From DATGMB01 sp035293845 (lineage in GTDB: Bacteria; Acidobacteriota; Terriglobia; Bryobacterales; Bryobacteraceae), in the NCBI GenBank assembly GCA_035293845.1, contig DATGMB010000225.1, positions 1 through 6,314 on the forward strand: a DNA stretch of 6,314 nucleotides, read 5' to 3'. Each line of letters begins with the position of its first letter. The first letter of the stretch is position 1. The notes beneath the pieces are model-generated. The model had not been told where the DNA came from, ran no database searches, and saw only the letters and a program-made list of their open reading frames with translations. Positions 1-6,027 of this stretch are shown piece after piece. A program made the translations under genes and the position numbers.

Positions 1-151
1 CAAGGCGGTGCGGCAGATCATCGAGCGCTTCTGCGGCGGCTCGGTGGAGCAGTTGCTGGTCGGGATGGTGAACGACGACGTTGTGGATGAGCGCGAATTG
101 CAGCGTCTGGCGCAGCGCATCGCGAAGCGGAAGGACCGCAAAGGAGAGTGA
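1..151 (+). CDS. BlaI/MecI-family transcriptional repressor, C-terminal fragment (5' end outside window)
   Basis: Only the last 49 codons are present, reading from base 2 to the TGA at 149-151. The visible peptide has the pattern of the C-terminal dimerisation region of BlaI/MecI/CopY repressors: a helix ending in a phenylalanine, a Gly-Gly-Ser turn (residues 12-14 of the fragment), then VEQLLVGMV, an acidic turn, and a charged final helix rich in Arg and Lys. The N-terminal winged helix and the proteolytic site that inactivates classical BlaI lie upstream and cannot be seen. The identity is strongly supported by the neighbour: the M56 BlaR1-like gene starts one base after this stop, and such repressor/M56 pairs form a signalling unit. 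In the family the dimer binds an operator ahead of its own operon, so the operator should lie upstream of this window. The family call is confident in context, but would be weaker from the fragment alone. Confidence 0.8.
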   Translation, partial: KAVRQIIERFCGGSVEQLLVGMVNDDVVDERELQRLAQRIAKRKDRKGE

Positions 152-152
152 T

Positions 153-2576
153 ATGGAACTGAGCGCGAGTGTTCTCGGGTATCTGGCGAGCGTGGGGGTG
201 CGCTCGCTCGTGCTGGCTGCTCTGGCGGCGCTGGCGATCCCGCTGCTGCGCGTGAAGTCCGCGGCGGGGCGGCACGCGGTCTGGACGGCGGTGATGCTCG
301 GCATGCTGACGCTGGCGGTCGCGGAGCCGGTCCTGCCCCCGTTGCCGCTGCGCGTGCTGAAAGCGGTACCAGCGGCTCCCGCGCCATTGGCGGAGATCCC
401 GGCCTCGCCGGAACCGGCGGCCGGGAGCGTAGCGGCCGGACCCACCCGGCCTGTCCCGGTCCGGATCGGCTGGGCCGACGCGGCAGCGGCTGCCTGGGCG
501 TTGATTGCGCTGATTCTGCTCGCGCGCCTGGGCATTTCGTGCCTGTTCACGCGCCGCCTGCTGCGCGCCGCGCGGCCGATCGAGCGGCGGTGGGCCACGG
601 GAATCTACGAATCGGGCTGGATCTCGGTACCGATGACCGCGGGCCGGCGCATCCTGCTGCCGGCGGGCTGGGAGACGTGGGATGGGACGAAACTTGCGGC
701 CGTGCTGGCGCACGAGCGCACGCACCTGCGCCGCGGCGATTGGGCGATCGCGCTGGCGGCGGCGGCGGCCCGCGCGGTCTTCTGGTTCCACCCGCTGGCA
801 TGGTGGCTGGAAAGGCAACTGGCGAGCCTGGCCGAGCAGGCGTGTGACGATGCCGCGCTGCTCGAAGTCCCCGGCGCGGGCTACGCACAGGCGTTGTTGG
901 ATATGGCCGCAGCGGTCGAGACCGCGCAAGGCCGTCTGATTTGGGAGGCGATGGCAATGGCAAAGAGAGCGGAAGTGTCGATGCGGATCGAGCGCGTGCT
1001 GGATGAAACGCGGCCGATTCCGCGCGCGTGGAACGGGCGGCGCTGGCTGGCTCTGGCGGCCTGTGGACTGCCGGTGGTATGGCTCGCGGCGGTAGCGCAG
1101 CTTGCTCCGGCGATTGCGCAGGAGCAGCCGCTACAGCAGGCAAAGACGCCGGCGGAAATGAGCCAGTATCTCAAGGGCCGGCAGCTTGCTCCGGGCGATG
1201 TGGCGACGATCGAGAGATACCTGGCGGCGAATCCGAACGATATCAACGCGCGCGCGCAGCTCATCATGTATTACTACGCGAACGGCGTGCGCGAGCCGCG
1301 CCTGAGCCACATCTTGTGGTTGATCCAGAACCATCCCGGGTCGAGCGCCGCCCTGTTCACCTCGCGCGGCATCACGCCGCAGGATTCCGCATACAACTCG
1401 GCGGCCGATTACCAGCGGGCGCTCGGGTTATGGCGGGAGGTGGGACAGAGCGATAACCCGGCCGCCATTCGCAACGCCGCGGAATTCCTGGAAGGCAATG
1501 AGCCGTTCGACCAGGCCGAGCAATTGCTGCAACGGGGCAAATCGCTGCAACCAGCCAGTCCGAGCTGGGATCAGGCGCTCGGTAAGCTCTACGCGACCGC
1601 CATCCTCTCAGCGAGCGGCGACGCGAAGTTCGCCCGCCCGAACGTGAGCGGCGCGTTTGCCAATCGCGTGCAGTCGGAACTGGAGCAATCAGACAATCGC
1701 GTGCTGGTCTTGGCGGCGGGCTCCGCTCTGGTGTTCGCGGCGCGCCGGCCGCAGCCCGGGCAAACGCTGCCCCAGGGCACGCTGAACCTGGATGAGCATC
1801 CGGCGCTCGTGCCGGCCATCGAGTTCGGGCAGAAGCTGCTGGACCGGATGGGAGTGCGGATGACAGCCGGCAGCGCGATGGGAACGGTGCGGAGCGCCGA
1901 CATCGGGGGCGTTGCGGCGCCCGCGCAGATCAGGGCCGTTCCCAGTGCTGCGGACTTGCCGCCGGCCCCGCCGGTGGTGCACAAAGTCGATCCGCTGTAC
2001 CCGCAACTGGCCATGGCCGCGCGGGTCTCCGGCATGGTCCACTTCCTGGTGACCATCTCGACGGATGGAACGGTGAAACATATTGAAGTCCTTAGCGGCC
2101 ATCCGCTGCTGGTTCCCGCCGGGCTGGAAGCGCTGAAGCAGTGGACCTTCCAGCCGCCCGCCACGGAGGGCAATTACGCGGTGGATATCCCCTTCGACGT
2201 GAGCTCCGTCTCGCCGGAGGCGATCCAGGCCGCTCGCGACGCCACTGGCACGCCGGCGACGCGGAAGCAGGTCAGCGGCCCGGGGCTGCCCGACACCATC
2301 AAGGTCGGCGGCAACGTGATGGCCGCCAAGCTGGCGCGCAAGGTCGATCCGGTCTACCCGCCGCAGGCGCGCGCCGCGGGTATTCAGGGCGATGTGACCG
2401 TGCAGACGACCATTAACGAAGAGGGCGTTGTCACAAGCGCCGAAGCCATCGATGGCAATCCGGCTCTGGCCGCGGCGGCCGTGGACGCGGTCAAGCAGTA
2501 CCGCTATCAGCCGACGCTGTTGAATGGCAATCCCGTGAAAGTCGTCACCACGGTGGTTGTCCCGTTCCAGATGTGA
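153..2576 (+). CDS. BlaR1-like M56 family membrane metallopeptidase with TPR-like region and two TonB C-terminal domains
   Basis: An 807-residue inner-membrane protein. Hydrophobic segments lie at about 15-33, 41-58, 108-129 and 298-316, with a further membrane-associated stretch at 197-218. The zinc site is intact: HERTH at 187-191 (HExxH) and the downstream AEQACDD at 227-233, whose E228 fits the third ligand. This is the peptidase M56 core of BlaR1/MecR1, which transmits a periplasmic signal to cleavage or release of the BlaI-type repressor encoded just upstream. The C-terminal half, inferred periplasmic, lacks the penicillin-binding fold. It has a helical TPR-like stretch (about 335-565, with an ILWLIQNHP motif), a Pro/Ala linker, and two TonB_C-like domains (about 607-686 and 715-807), each opening with KVDPxYP. 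The ATG at 153 is chosen because AAAGGAG at 140-146 sits 6 bases upstream. An in-frame ATG at 81 would add 24 Arg-rich residues inside the repressor gene. The sensed signal is unknown. Confidence 0.9.
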   Translation: MELSASVLGYLASVGVRSLVLAALAALAIPLLRVKSAAGRHAVWTAVMLGMLTLAVAEPVLPPLPLRVLKAVPAAPAPLAEIPASPEPAAGSVAAGPTRPVPVRIGWADAAAAAWALIALILLARLGISCLFTRRLLRAARPIERRWATGIYESGWISVPMTAGRRILLPAGWETWDGTKLAAVLAHERTHLRRGDWAIALAAAAARAVFWFHPLAWWLERQLASLAEQACDDAALLEVPGAGYAQALLDMAAAVETAQGRLIWEAMAMAKRAEVSMRIERVLDETRPIPRAWNGRRWLALAACGLPVVWLAAVAQLAPAIAQEQPLQQAKTPAEMSQYLKGRQLAPGDVATIERYLAANPNDINARAQLIMYYYANGVREPRLSHILWLIQNHPGSSAALFTSRGITPQDSAYNSAADYQRALGLWREVGQSDNPAAIRNAAEFLEGNEPFDQAEQLLQRGKSLQPASPSWDQALGKLYATAILSASGDAKFARPNVSGAFANRVQSELEQSDNRVLVLAAGSALVFAARRPQPGQTLPQGTLNLDEHPALVPAIEFGQKLLDRMGVRMTAGSAMGTVRSADIGGVAAPAQIRAVPSAADLPPAPPVVHKVDPLYPQLAMAARVSGMVHFLVTISTDGTVKHIEVLSGHPLLVPAGLEALKQWTFQPPATEGNYAVDIPFDVSSVSPEAIQAARDATGTPATRKQVSGPGLPDTIKVGGNVMAAKLARKVDPVYPPQARAAGIQGDVTVQTTINEEGVVTSAEAIDGNPALAAAAVDAVKQYRYQPTLLNGNPVKVVTTVVVPFQM
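1971..2210 (+). other. First TonB C-terminal (PF03544-like) domain of the M56 protein
   Basis: Residues about 607-686 of the M56 protein. The run begins with VVHKVDPLYPQLA, has a central beta-strand pair with STDGTVKHIEVLSG, then the helix and strand LEALKQWTFQPP typical of TonB/energy-transducer C-terminal domains. In TonB this fold contacts the TonB box of outer-membrane receptors. In acidobacterial M56 proteins its partner is not known. The boundaries are by eye. Confidence 0.8.
2295..2573 (+). other. Second TonB C-terminal (PF03544-like) domain of the M56 protein
   Basis: Residues about 715-807. It repeats the layout of the first domain: KVDPVYPPQARAAGIQG, then INEEGVVTSAEAIDGNP, then VDAVKQYRYQP and a final strand ending VVVPFQM at the C terminus. 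It is closer to the canonical TonB_C consensus than the first copy. The two copies share the KVDPxYP opening but have diverged over most other positions, so this is an old domain duplication and not a recent DNA repeat. Confidence 0.85.
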
Positions 2577-2588
2577 GAGAGGACTGCC

Positions 2589-3482
2589 GTGCGCCTGTTC
2601 TTCGCTGTTGTCCTCGCGATTGCCGGTGCCGCCGCGCTCGATTCGCAGTCCGCGGCGGCGCCGGCCTTCGACGTTGCCTCCGTGCGGCACGCGCCGGCGG
2701 ATGCCAGGAATGCCCGATTCAACGGCGGTCCCGGCACCAATGATCCGGAGCGCTTCATCGCCGAAAACATCAGTTTCCTGAACCTGGTGATGTCCGCGTA
2801 CGATCTGAAGCCCTACCAGGTGCAGGGGCCGGGCTGGATGAGTACCGAGCGGTACAACGTCACGGCCAAAGTGCCGGCCGGAGCCACCAAAGACCAGTTC
2901 CGAGTGATGCTGCGGGGCCTGCTCGCCGAGCGTTTCGCTCTGAAGGTTCACCGCGAGACAAGGGAGATGCTGGTCTACTCACTGGTCGTGGCCAAGGGCG
3001 GGCCGAAGCTCAAGGAGTCCGCGCCCGAGGAGGTGAAGGCCGAGGCAAAAGCCGACGATGGCCCGCATCCGCCGCTTGGGCGGCCCAAGCTGGTCACGGA
3101 TGCCCGCGGCTTTCCGGTTCTGCCGCCCGGCGATCAACCCACGATGATCATGGTGATGGGCGGCAAGTCGGCTCGCCGCGCCCACCGTGAGAGCACGGCC
3201 CAAATGGCCGTCCAGCTTTCGGTTCAACTGGGCAGCCCGGTGATCGACGCTACCGGCTTGACCGGCGCCTACGACTATACGCTGTACTGGATCGCTTCTC
3301 CGCCCGGCGCCGCGCCGCGCGCCTCTGTCCCGGCGGACTCTCCGGTTCCTGCGACTGACCCGGACGGTCCCGACCTCTTCGAAGCCGTCCAGCAACAGCT
3401 CGGGCTGAAACTCGAGCCGCGCAAGGGCCCGGTCGAAATGCTCGTCGTCGATCGCGCCGAAAAGAACCCGGCGGAAAATTGA
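2589..3482 (+). CDS. TIGR03435 family secreted protein, function unknown
   Basis: A 297-residue protein starting at GTG, with AGAGGA at 2578-2583 five bases upstream. It begins 12 bases after the M56 gene stops, so the two are probably co-transcribed. The first 16 or so residues are a hydrophobic signal peptide, with possible cleavage after AAA at about 17 or 24. The mature protein carries the landmarks I associate with TIGR03435: FDVASVRHAP near 27-36, DLKPYQVQGPGWMSTERYNV at 72-91, LLAERFALKVHRETREMLVY at 111-130 followed by VVAKGGPKLK, then GSPVIDATGLTGAYDYTLYW at 215-234, and the closing LGLKLEPRKGPVEMLVVD at 271-288. Length and ends look complete. A low-complexity charged/proline segment lies at about 143-165. 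No catalytic motif is recognisable. Known of the family: large paralogous sets in Solibacter-like acidobacteria, often near M56 genes. Inferred: a periplasmic or secreted partner of the upstream sensor. Confidence 0.9.
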   Translation: MRLFFAVVLAIAGAAALDSQSAAAPAFDVASVRHAPADARNARFNGGPGTNDPERFIAENISFLNLVMSAYDLKPYQVQGPGWMSTERYNVTAKVPAGATKDQFRVMLRGLLAERFALKVHRETREMLVYSLVVAKGGPKLKESAPEEVKAEAKADDGPHPPLGRPKLVTDARGFPVLPPGDQPTMIMVMGGKSARRAHRESTAQMAVQLSVQLGSPVIDATGLTGAYDYTLYWIASPPGAAPRASVPADSPVPATDPDGPDLFEAVQQQLGLKLEPRKGPVEMLVVDRAEKNPAEN

Positions 3483-3505
3483 GCCGGCGCGCGCTGCGCC
3501 ATAAT
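3479..3505 (+). promoter_or_regulatory. Candidate sigma-70-like promoter for the PQQ dehydrogenase gene
   Basis: A -10-like CATAAT lies at 3500-3505 and a -35-like TTGAGC at 3479-3484, overlapping the stop codon of the TIGR03435 gene. The spacer is 15 bases, shorter than the usual 16-18. An A/T-rich hexamer stands out in this very GC-rich sequence. Transcription would be expected to start about 7 bases past the -10 box, almost on the ATG at 3512. The call rests on sequence resemblance only. Confidence 0.4.
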
Positions 3506-3511
3506 GGACGA

Positions 3512-5548
3512 ATGCGTTTCGCCCCCTTGGTCCTGCTTGTCCTCCCCGCCTTCGCCGCCGATGTCCAATGGCCCGTCAACGGCGGGCCGGACAACATCCG
3601 CTACTCGCCGCTTCAGCAGATCACCCCCGCGAACGTCTCGCGCCTCGAACTCGCGTGGCGCTGGGACTCCCACGACGAATTCAAAGACTCGGAAATGCAG
3701 TCGAACCCCATCGTGGTCGATGGCGTCCTCTACGCGACTACGCCCAAGATGCGAGTCGTTGCGCTCGATGCCGCCACGGGCCGGGAGATCTGGGTATTCG
3801 ATCCGAATCCGCCAGGAGGCACGATCCGCCGCGTGCGCAACCGCGGCGTGACCGTACACCAGGACCGCGTCTTCTTCACCTGGCGCAATTACCTGTACGC
3901 GCTCGATAAGAAGACCGGCAAGCCGATCCAATCCTTCGGCGACAACGGCCGCATCGACCTCCGCCAGGGGCTCGATCGCCCGGCGGAAGGCGTCACCATC
4001 AGCGCCTCCAGCCCTGGCGTCATCTTCGAAGACCTCATCATCATGCCGAGCACGGTGCCGGAGACGCTGCCGGGCTCGCCCGGCCACATCCGCGCCTTCG
4101 ATATTCACACCGGTAAACAACGCTGGATCTTCCACACTATCCCGCACCCCGGCGAATACGGCTATGAAACCTGGCCGAAGGACGCGTGGAAGATCTCGGG
4201 CGGCGCGAACGCGTGGGCCGGCGTGACCATCGACCCGCAGCTCGGCATCGTCTATGCCTCGACCGGATCGGCGTCCTTCGATTTCTACGGCGCCAACCGC
4301 ATCGGCGATGATCTCTTCGCCGATTGCATCCTGGCGCTCGACGCGCGCACCGGCAAGCGCATCTGGCATTTTCAGGGCATCCACCACGACGTGTGGGATT
4401 ACGACTTCCCGGCCGCGCCGTCGCTCGTGACCGTGAACCGCAACGGCCGCAAGGTGGCCGCGCTGGCGCAGATTACCAAGACCGGTTTCGTTTACGTTTT
4501 CGACCGCAAGACCGGCGAGCCGCTGTTTCCGATCGGCACGCGCCAGGTTCCGCCCTCGCCGGTCGATGGCGAAAAGCTCTCGCCGGTGCAGCCGTATCCG
4601 CTCAAACCGCCGCCGTTCGTGCGCCAGATCCTGACCGAAGACATGCTCACCAACCGCACGCCGGAAGCGCACGCGGCGGTGCTGGAGCGGTTTCGTAAGC
4701 TGAACAGCAAGGGCATCTTCTATCCGCCCACGACCGAAGGTACCGTGATCTTCCCCGGCTTCGACGGCGGCGGCGAATGGGGCGGCGCGGCCTTCGATCC
4801 GGCCACGTCGCTGCTCTACGTCAACGCCAACGAGATGGCGTGGATTCTGCGCCTGGTGCCGCGCGACGCCAAGTCCGCCTACGCCAGCAACTGTGCGAGC
4901 TGCCATCGCGACGACCGCCGCGGCACGCCGCCGAGCTTCCCTTCGCTCGTCGACATCGGGCAGCGGCGCAGCCGCGCAGAGATCGCGGCGGTGATCCGGC
5001 AGGGCGCAGGTCGCATGCCGGGCTTCGCCGCGCTCGGCAACGAGACGATCGACGGACTTGTCGACTTCCTGCTCACCGGAAAGGAATCCACGGCCGCGCA
5101 GCAGGATCCCAACTGGCTGAAGTACCGCAGCGACGGCTACAACGTCTTCCAGGACCCGGATGGCTACCCGGCCATCGCGCCGCCCTGGGGCACGCTGAGC
5201 GCCATCGATCTGGATCGGGGCGAGATCCGCTGGCAGATTCCATTCGGCGAATTTCCCGAGCTGGCCGCCAAAGGCATGAAGAACACCGGCAGCGACAACT
5301 ACGGCGGCCCGGTGGTCACGGCCAGCGGGCTGCTGTTCATCGGCGCGACGAACTTCGATAAGAAGTTCCACGCCTACGATAAGCTGACCGGCAAGCTGCT
5401 GTGGGAAGCCGTGCTGCCGGCGGCCGGCAACGCGACGCCTTCGATCTACGAAATCGGCGGGCGCGAATACGTCGCGATCGTGTGCGGCGGCGGCAAGAAT
5501 GGGGCGCCGGCGGGCGGCAGCATCGTCGCGTTCGCGCTGCCGCGGTAG
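3512..5548 (+). CDS. PQQ-dependent dehydrogenase (glucose dehydrogenase type) with internal c-type cytochrome domain
   Basis: A 678-residue periplasmic quinoprotein. Residues 1-15 are a short signal peptide ending PAFA|AD. The body is an eight-bladed PQQ propeller related to membrane glucose dehydrogenase but lacking its five N-terminal TM helices. The signature HHDVWDYD is at 291-298. D296 and K323 (in ITKTG) are 27 residues apart, the spacing of the catalytic Asp466/Lys493 pair of E. coli Gcd as I recall it. Between the propeller parts, about 445-525 form a cytochrome c: CASCH at 461-465 binds heme, and M502 in GRMPGF fits the axial ligand. The propeller resumes at about 530 (PPWGTLSAIDL, then NYGGPVVTASGLLFIGAT). 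It should oxidise a sugar or alcohol and send electrons from PQQ to the heme and on to the respiratory chain. Substrate is not predictable; no PQQ synthesis genes are nearby. The ATG at 3512 is preferred over an in-frame TTG at 3479 because the signal peptide starts there. There is no good Shine-Dalgarno. Confidence 0.9.
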   Translation: MRFAPLVLLVLPAFAADVQWPVNGGPDNIRYSPLQQITPANVSRLELAWRWDSHDEFKDSEMQSNPIVVDGVLYATTPKMRVVALDAATGREIWVFDPNPPGGTIRRVRNRGVTVHQDRVFFTWRNYLYALDKKTGKPIQSFGDNGRIDLRQGLDRPAEGVTISASSPGVIFEDLIIMPSTVPETLPGSPGHIRAFDIHTGKQRWIFHTIPHPGEYGYETWPKDAWKISGGANAWAGVTIDPQLGIVYASTGSASFDFYGANRIGDDLFADCILALDARTGKRIWHFQGIHHDVWDYDFPAAPSLVTVNRNGRKVAALAQITKTGFVYVFDRKTGEPLFPIGTRQVPPSPVDGEKLSPVQPYPLKPPPFVRQILTEDMLTNRTPEAHAAVLERFRKLNSKGIFYPPTTEGTVIFPGFDGGGEWGGAAFDPATSLLYVNANEMAWILRLVPRDAKSAYASNCASCHRDDRRGTPPSFPSLVDIGQRRSRAEIAAVIRQGAGRMPGFAALGNETIDGLVDFLLTGKESTAAQQDPNWLKYRSDGYNVFQDPDGYPAIAPPWGTLSAIDLDRGEIRWQIPFGEFPELAAKGMKNTGSDNYGGPVVTASGLLFIGATNFDKKFHAYDKLTGKLLWEAVLPAAGNATPSIYEIGGREYVAIVCGGGKNGAPAGGSIVAFALPR

Positions 5549-5549
5549 G

Positions 5550-5555
5550 TACAAT
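5550..5555 (+). promoter_or_regulatory. Candidate -10 element (TACAAT) for the PH-domain/SDR pair
   Basis: TACAAT begins two bases after the stop codon of the PQQ dehydrogenase gene and 20 bases before the GTG start of the PH-domain gene. It shares the string AATGGAC with the -10 region before the PQQ gene. I see no convincing -35 hexamer at the right distance, so the downstream genes might instead be read through from the dehydrogenase gene. Confidence 0.3.
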
Positions 5556-5563
5556 GGACCTTC

Positions 5564-5571
5564 GAGGAGGA
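5564..5571 (+). promoter_or_regulatory. Strong Shine-Dalgarno sequence deciding the PH-domain gene start
   Basis: GAGGAGGA lies three bases before GTG at 5575. An in-frame ATG at 5554 precedes this site and would translate through it, so the GTG is the better start. This is the clearest ribosome binding site in the window. Confidence 0.75.
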
Positions 5572-5574
5572 CCC

Positions 5575-6027
5575 GTGTCCGATCTTACCGTTCGACCGAC
5601 CGCCAAATACTTGAAAGCCGGTGCCATCGTCGCCGGCCTCGTATTTCTCTACCTGGAGATCATGTGTCTGGTCTCGTGGAACGACCGCGTGGGCTCCCCG
5701 CTAATCATGATTGCGCCGGTGCTGCTTTTCGCCTGGCCGGCATCGCGCGCCATGCGGCGGCGGCTCACCAAGGCCGTGATCACCGGCGACCGGCTCCGCT
5801 ACGAAACCGGATTCGCCGCCAAGTCCACCCGCACCATCCAACTTTCCAAGGTGCAGGACGTGCGGGTCGACCAGAGCATGACGCAGCGCATGTGGGGGGT
5901 CGGCAACCTTTCGATCGAGACCGCGGGCGAAGCCAGCCGTCTTACGATCCCCAACGTCGACGATCCGCAGGCCCTGGCCGATGAGATCATGACCCGCGCG
6001 CAAAAGGGAGGAGCCACCACCGCATGA
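5575..6027 (+). CDS. Small membrane protein with bacterial PH domain (bPH2/PF03703-like)
   Basis: A 150-residue protein starting at GTG behind a strong Shine-Dalgarno. Two hydrophobic segments (about 15-33 and 42-57) form a short membrane hairpin, followed by Arg-rich RAMRRRLT that should face the cytoplasm. Residues about 63-145 read as a bacterial PH domain of the YdbS/YdbT kind: AVITGDRLRYETGF, TRTIQLSKVQDVRVDQS, then QRMWGVGNLSIETAG and a final strand with IPNVDDPQALADEIM. The motif of a run of Gln/Arg followed by W/F-G-V-G-x-L is characteristic of the family. Function in this family is poorly known; roles in membrane stress or scaffolding are proposed for related proteins. The gene starts 26 bases after the dehydrogenase stop and its stop overlaps the next start by four bases (ATGA), implying translational coupling with the SDR. 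No catalytic residues are expected. Confidence 0.85.
   Translation: MSDLTVRPTAKYLKAGAIVAGLVFLYLEIMCLVSWNDRVGSPLIMIAPVLLFAWPASRAMRRRLTKAVITGDRLRYETGFAAKSTRTIQLSKVQDVRVDQSMTQRMWGVGNLSIETAGEASRLTIPNVDDPQALADEIMTRAQKGGATTA

Noticed and set aside
81..152. Upstream ATG at 81 as the start of the M56 gene
   Set aside because: It would overlap the repressor gene and add a polar Arg-rich extension before the first TM. The ATG at 153 has a well-placed AAAGGAG.
1971..2573. DNA repeat between the two TonB_C domain regions
   Set aside because: The similarity is at the protein level (KVDPxYP and fold pattern). At DNA level only short stretches match, so it is an old domain duplication and not a repeat element.
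1689..2951. A 420-codon open frame on the minus strand across the M56/TIGR03435 junction
   Set aside because: It spans two well-supported genes on the other strand, is rich in Arg, Gly and His, and shows no recognisable domain.
3486..3500. Inverted repeat GGCGC-GCGCT-GCGCC as a terminator after the TIGR03435 gene
   Set aside because: The stem is only five base pairs and no T tract follows. Such short GC palindromes are expected by chance in this composition.
4777..5361. Other open frames on the plus strand within the dehydrogenase and M56 genes (for example here and at 539-847)
   Set aside because: They are out-of-frame shadows of the real genes with Arg/Gly/Ala-rich translations and no ribosome sites or motifs.
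3275..5554. A 759-codon open frame on the minus strand, opposite the PQQ dehydrogenase
   Set aside because: It mirrors the dehydrogenase gene in an antisense frame, has an Arg/Ala/Asp/Val-rich composition without domain motifs, and arises from the high GC content at third codon positions. The plus-strand product has catalytic and heme motifs in order.
5401..5574. Earlier GTG at 5401 or ATG at 5554 as start of the PH-domain gene
   Set aside because: Both read into the end of the dehydrogenase gene or through the strong Shine-Dalgarno at 5564-5571. The GTG at 5575 sits right behind that site.
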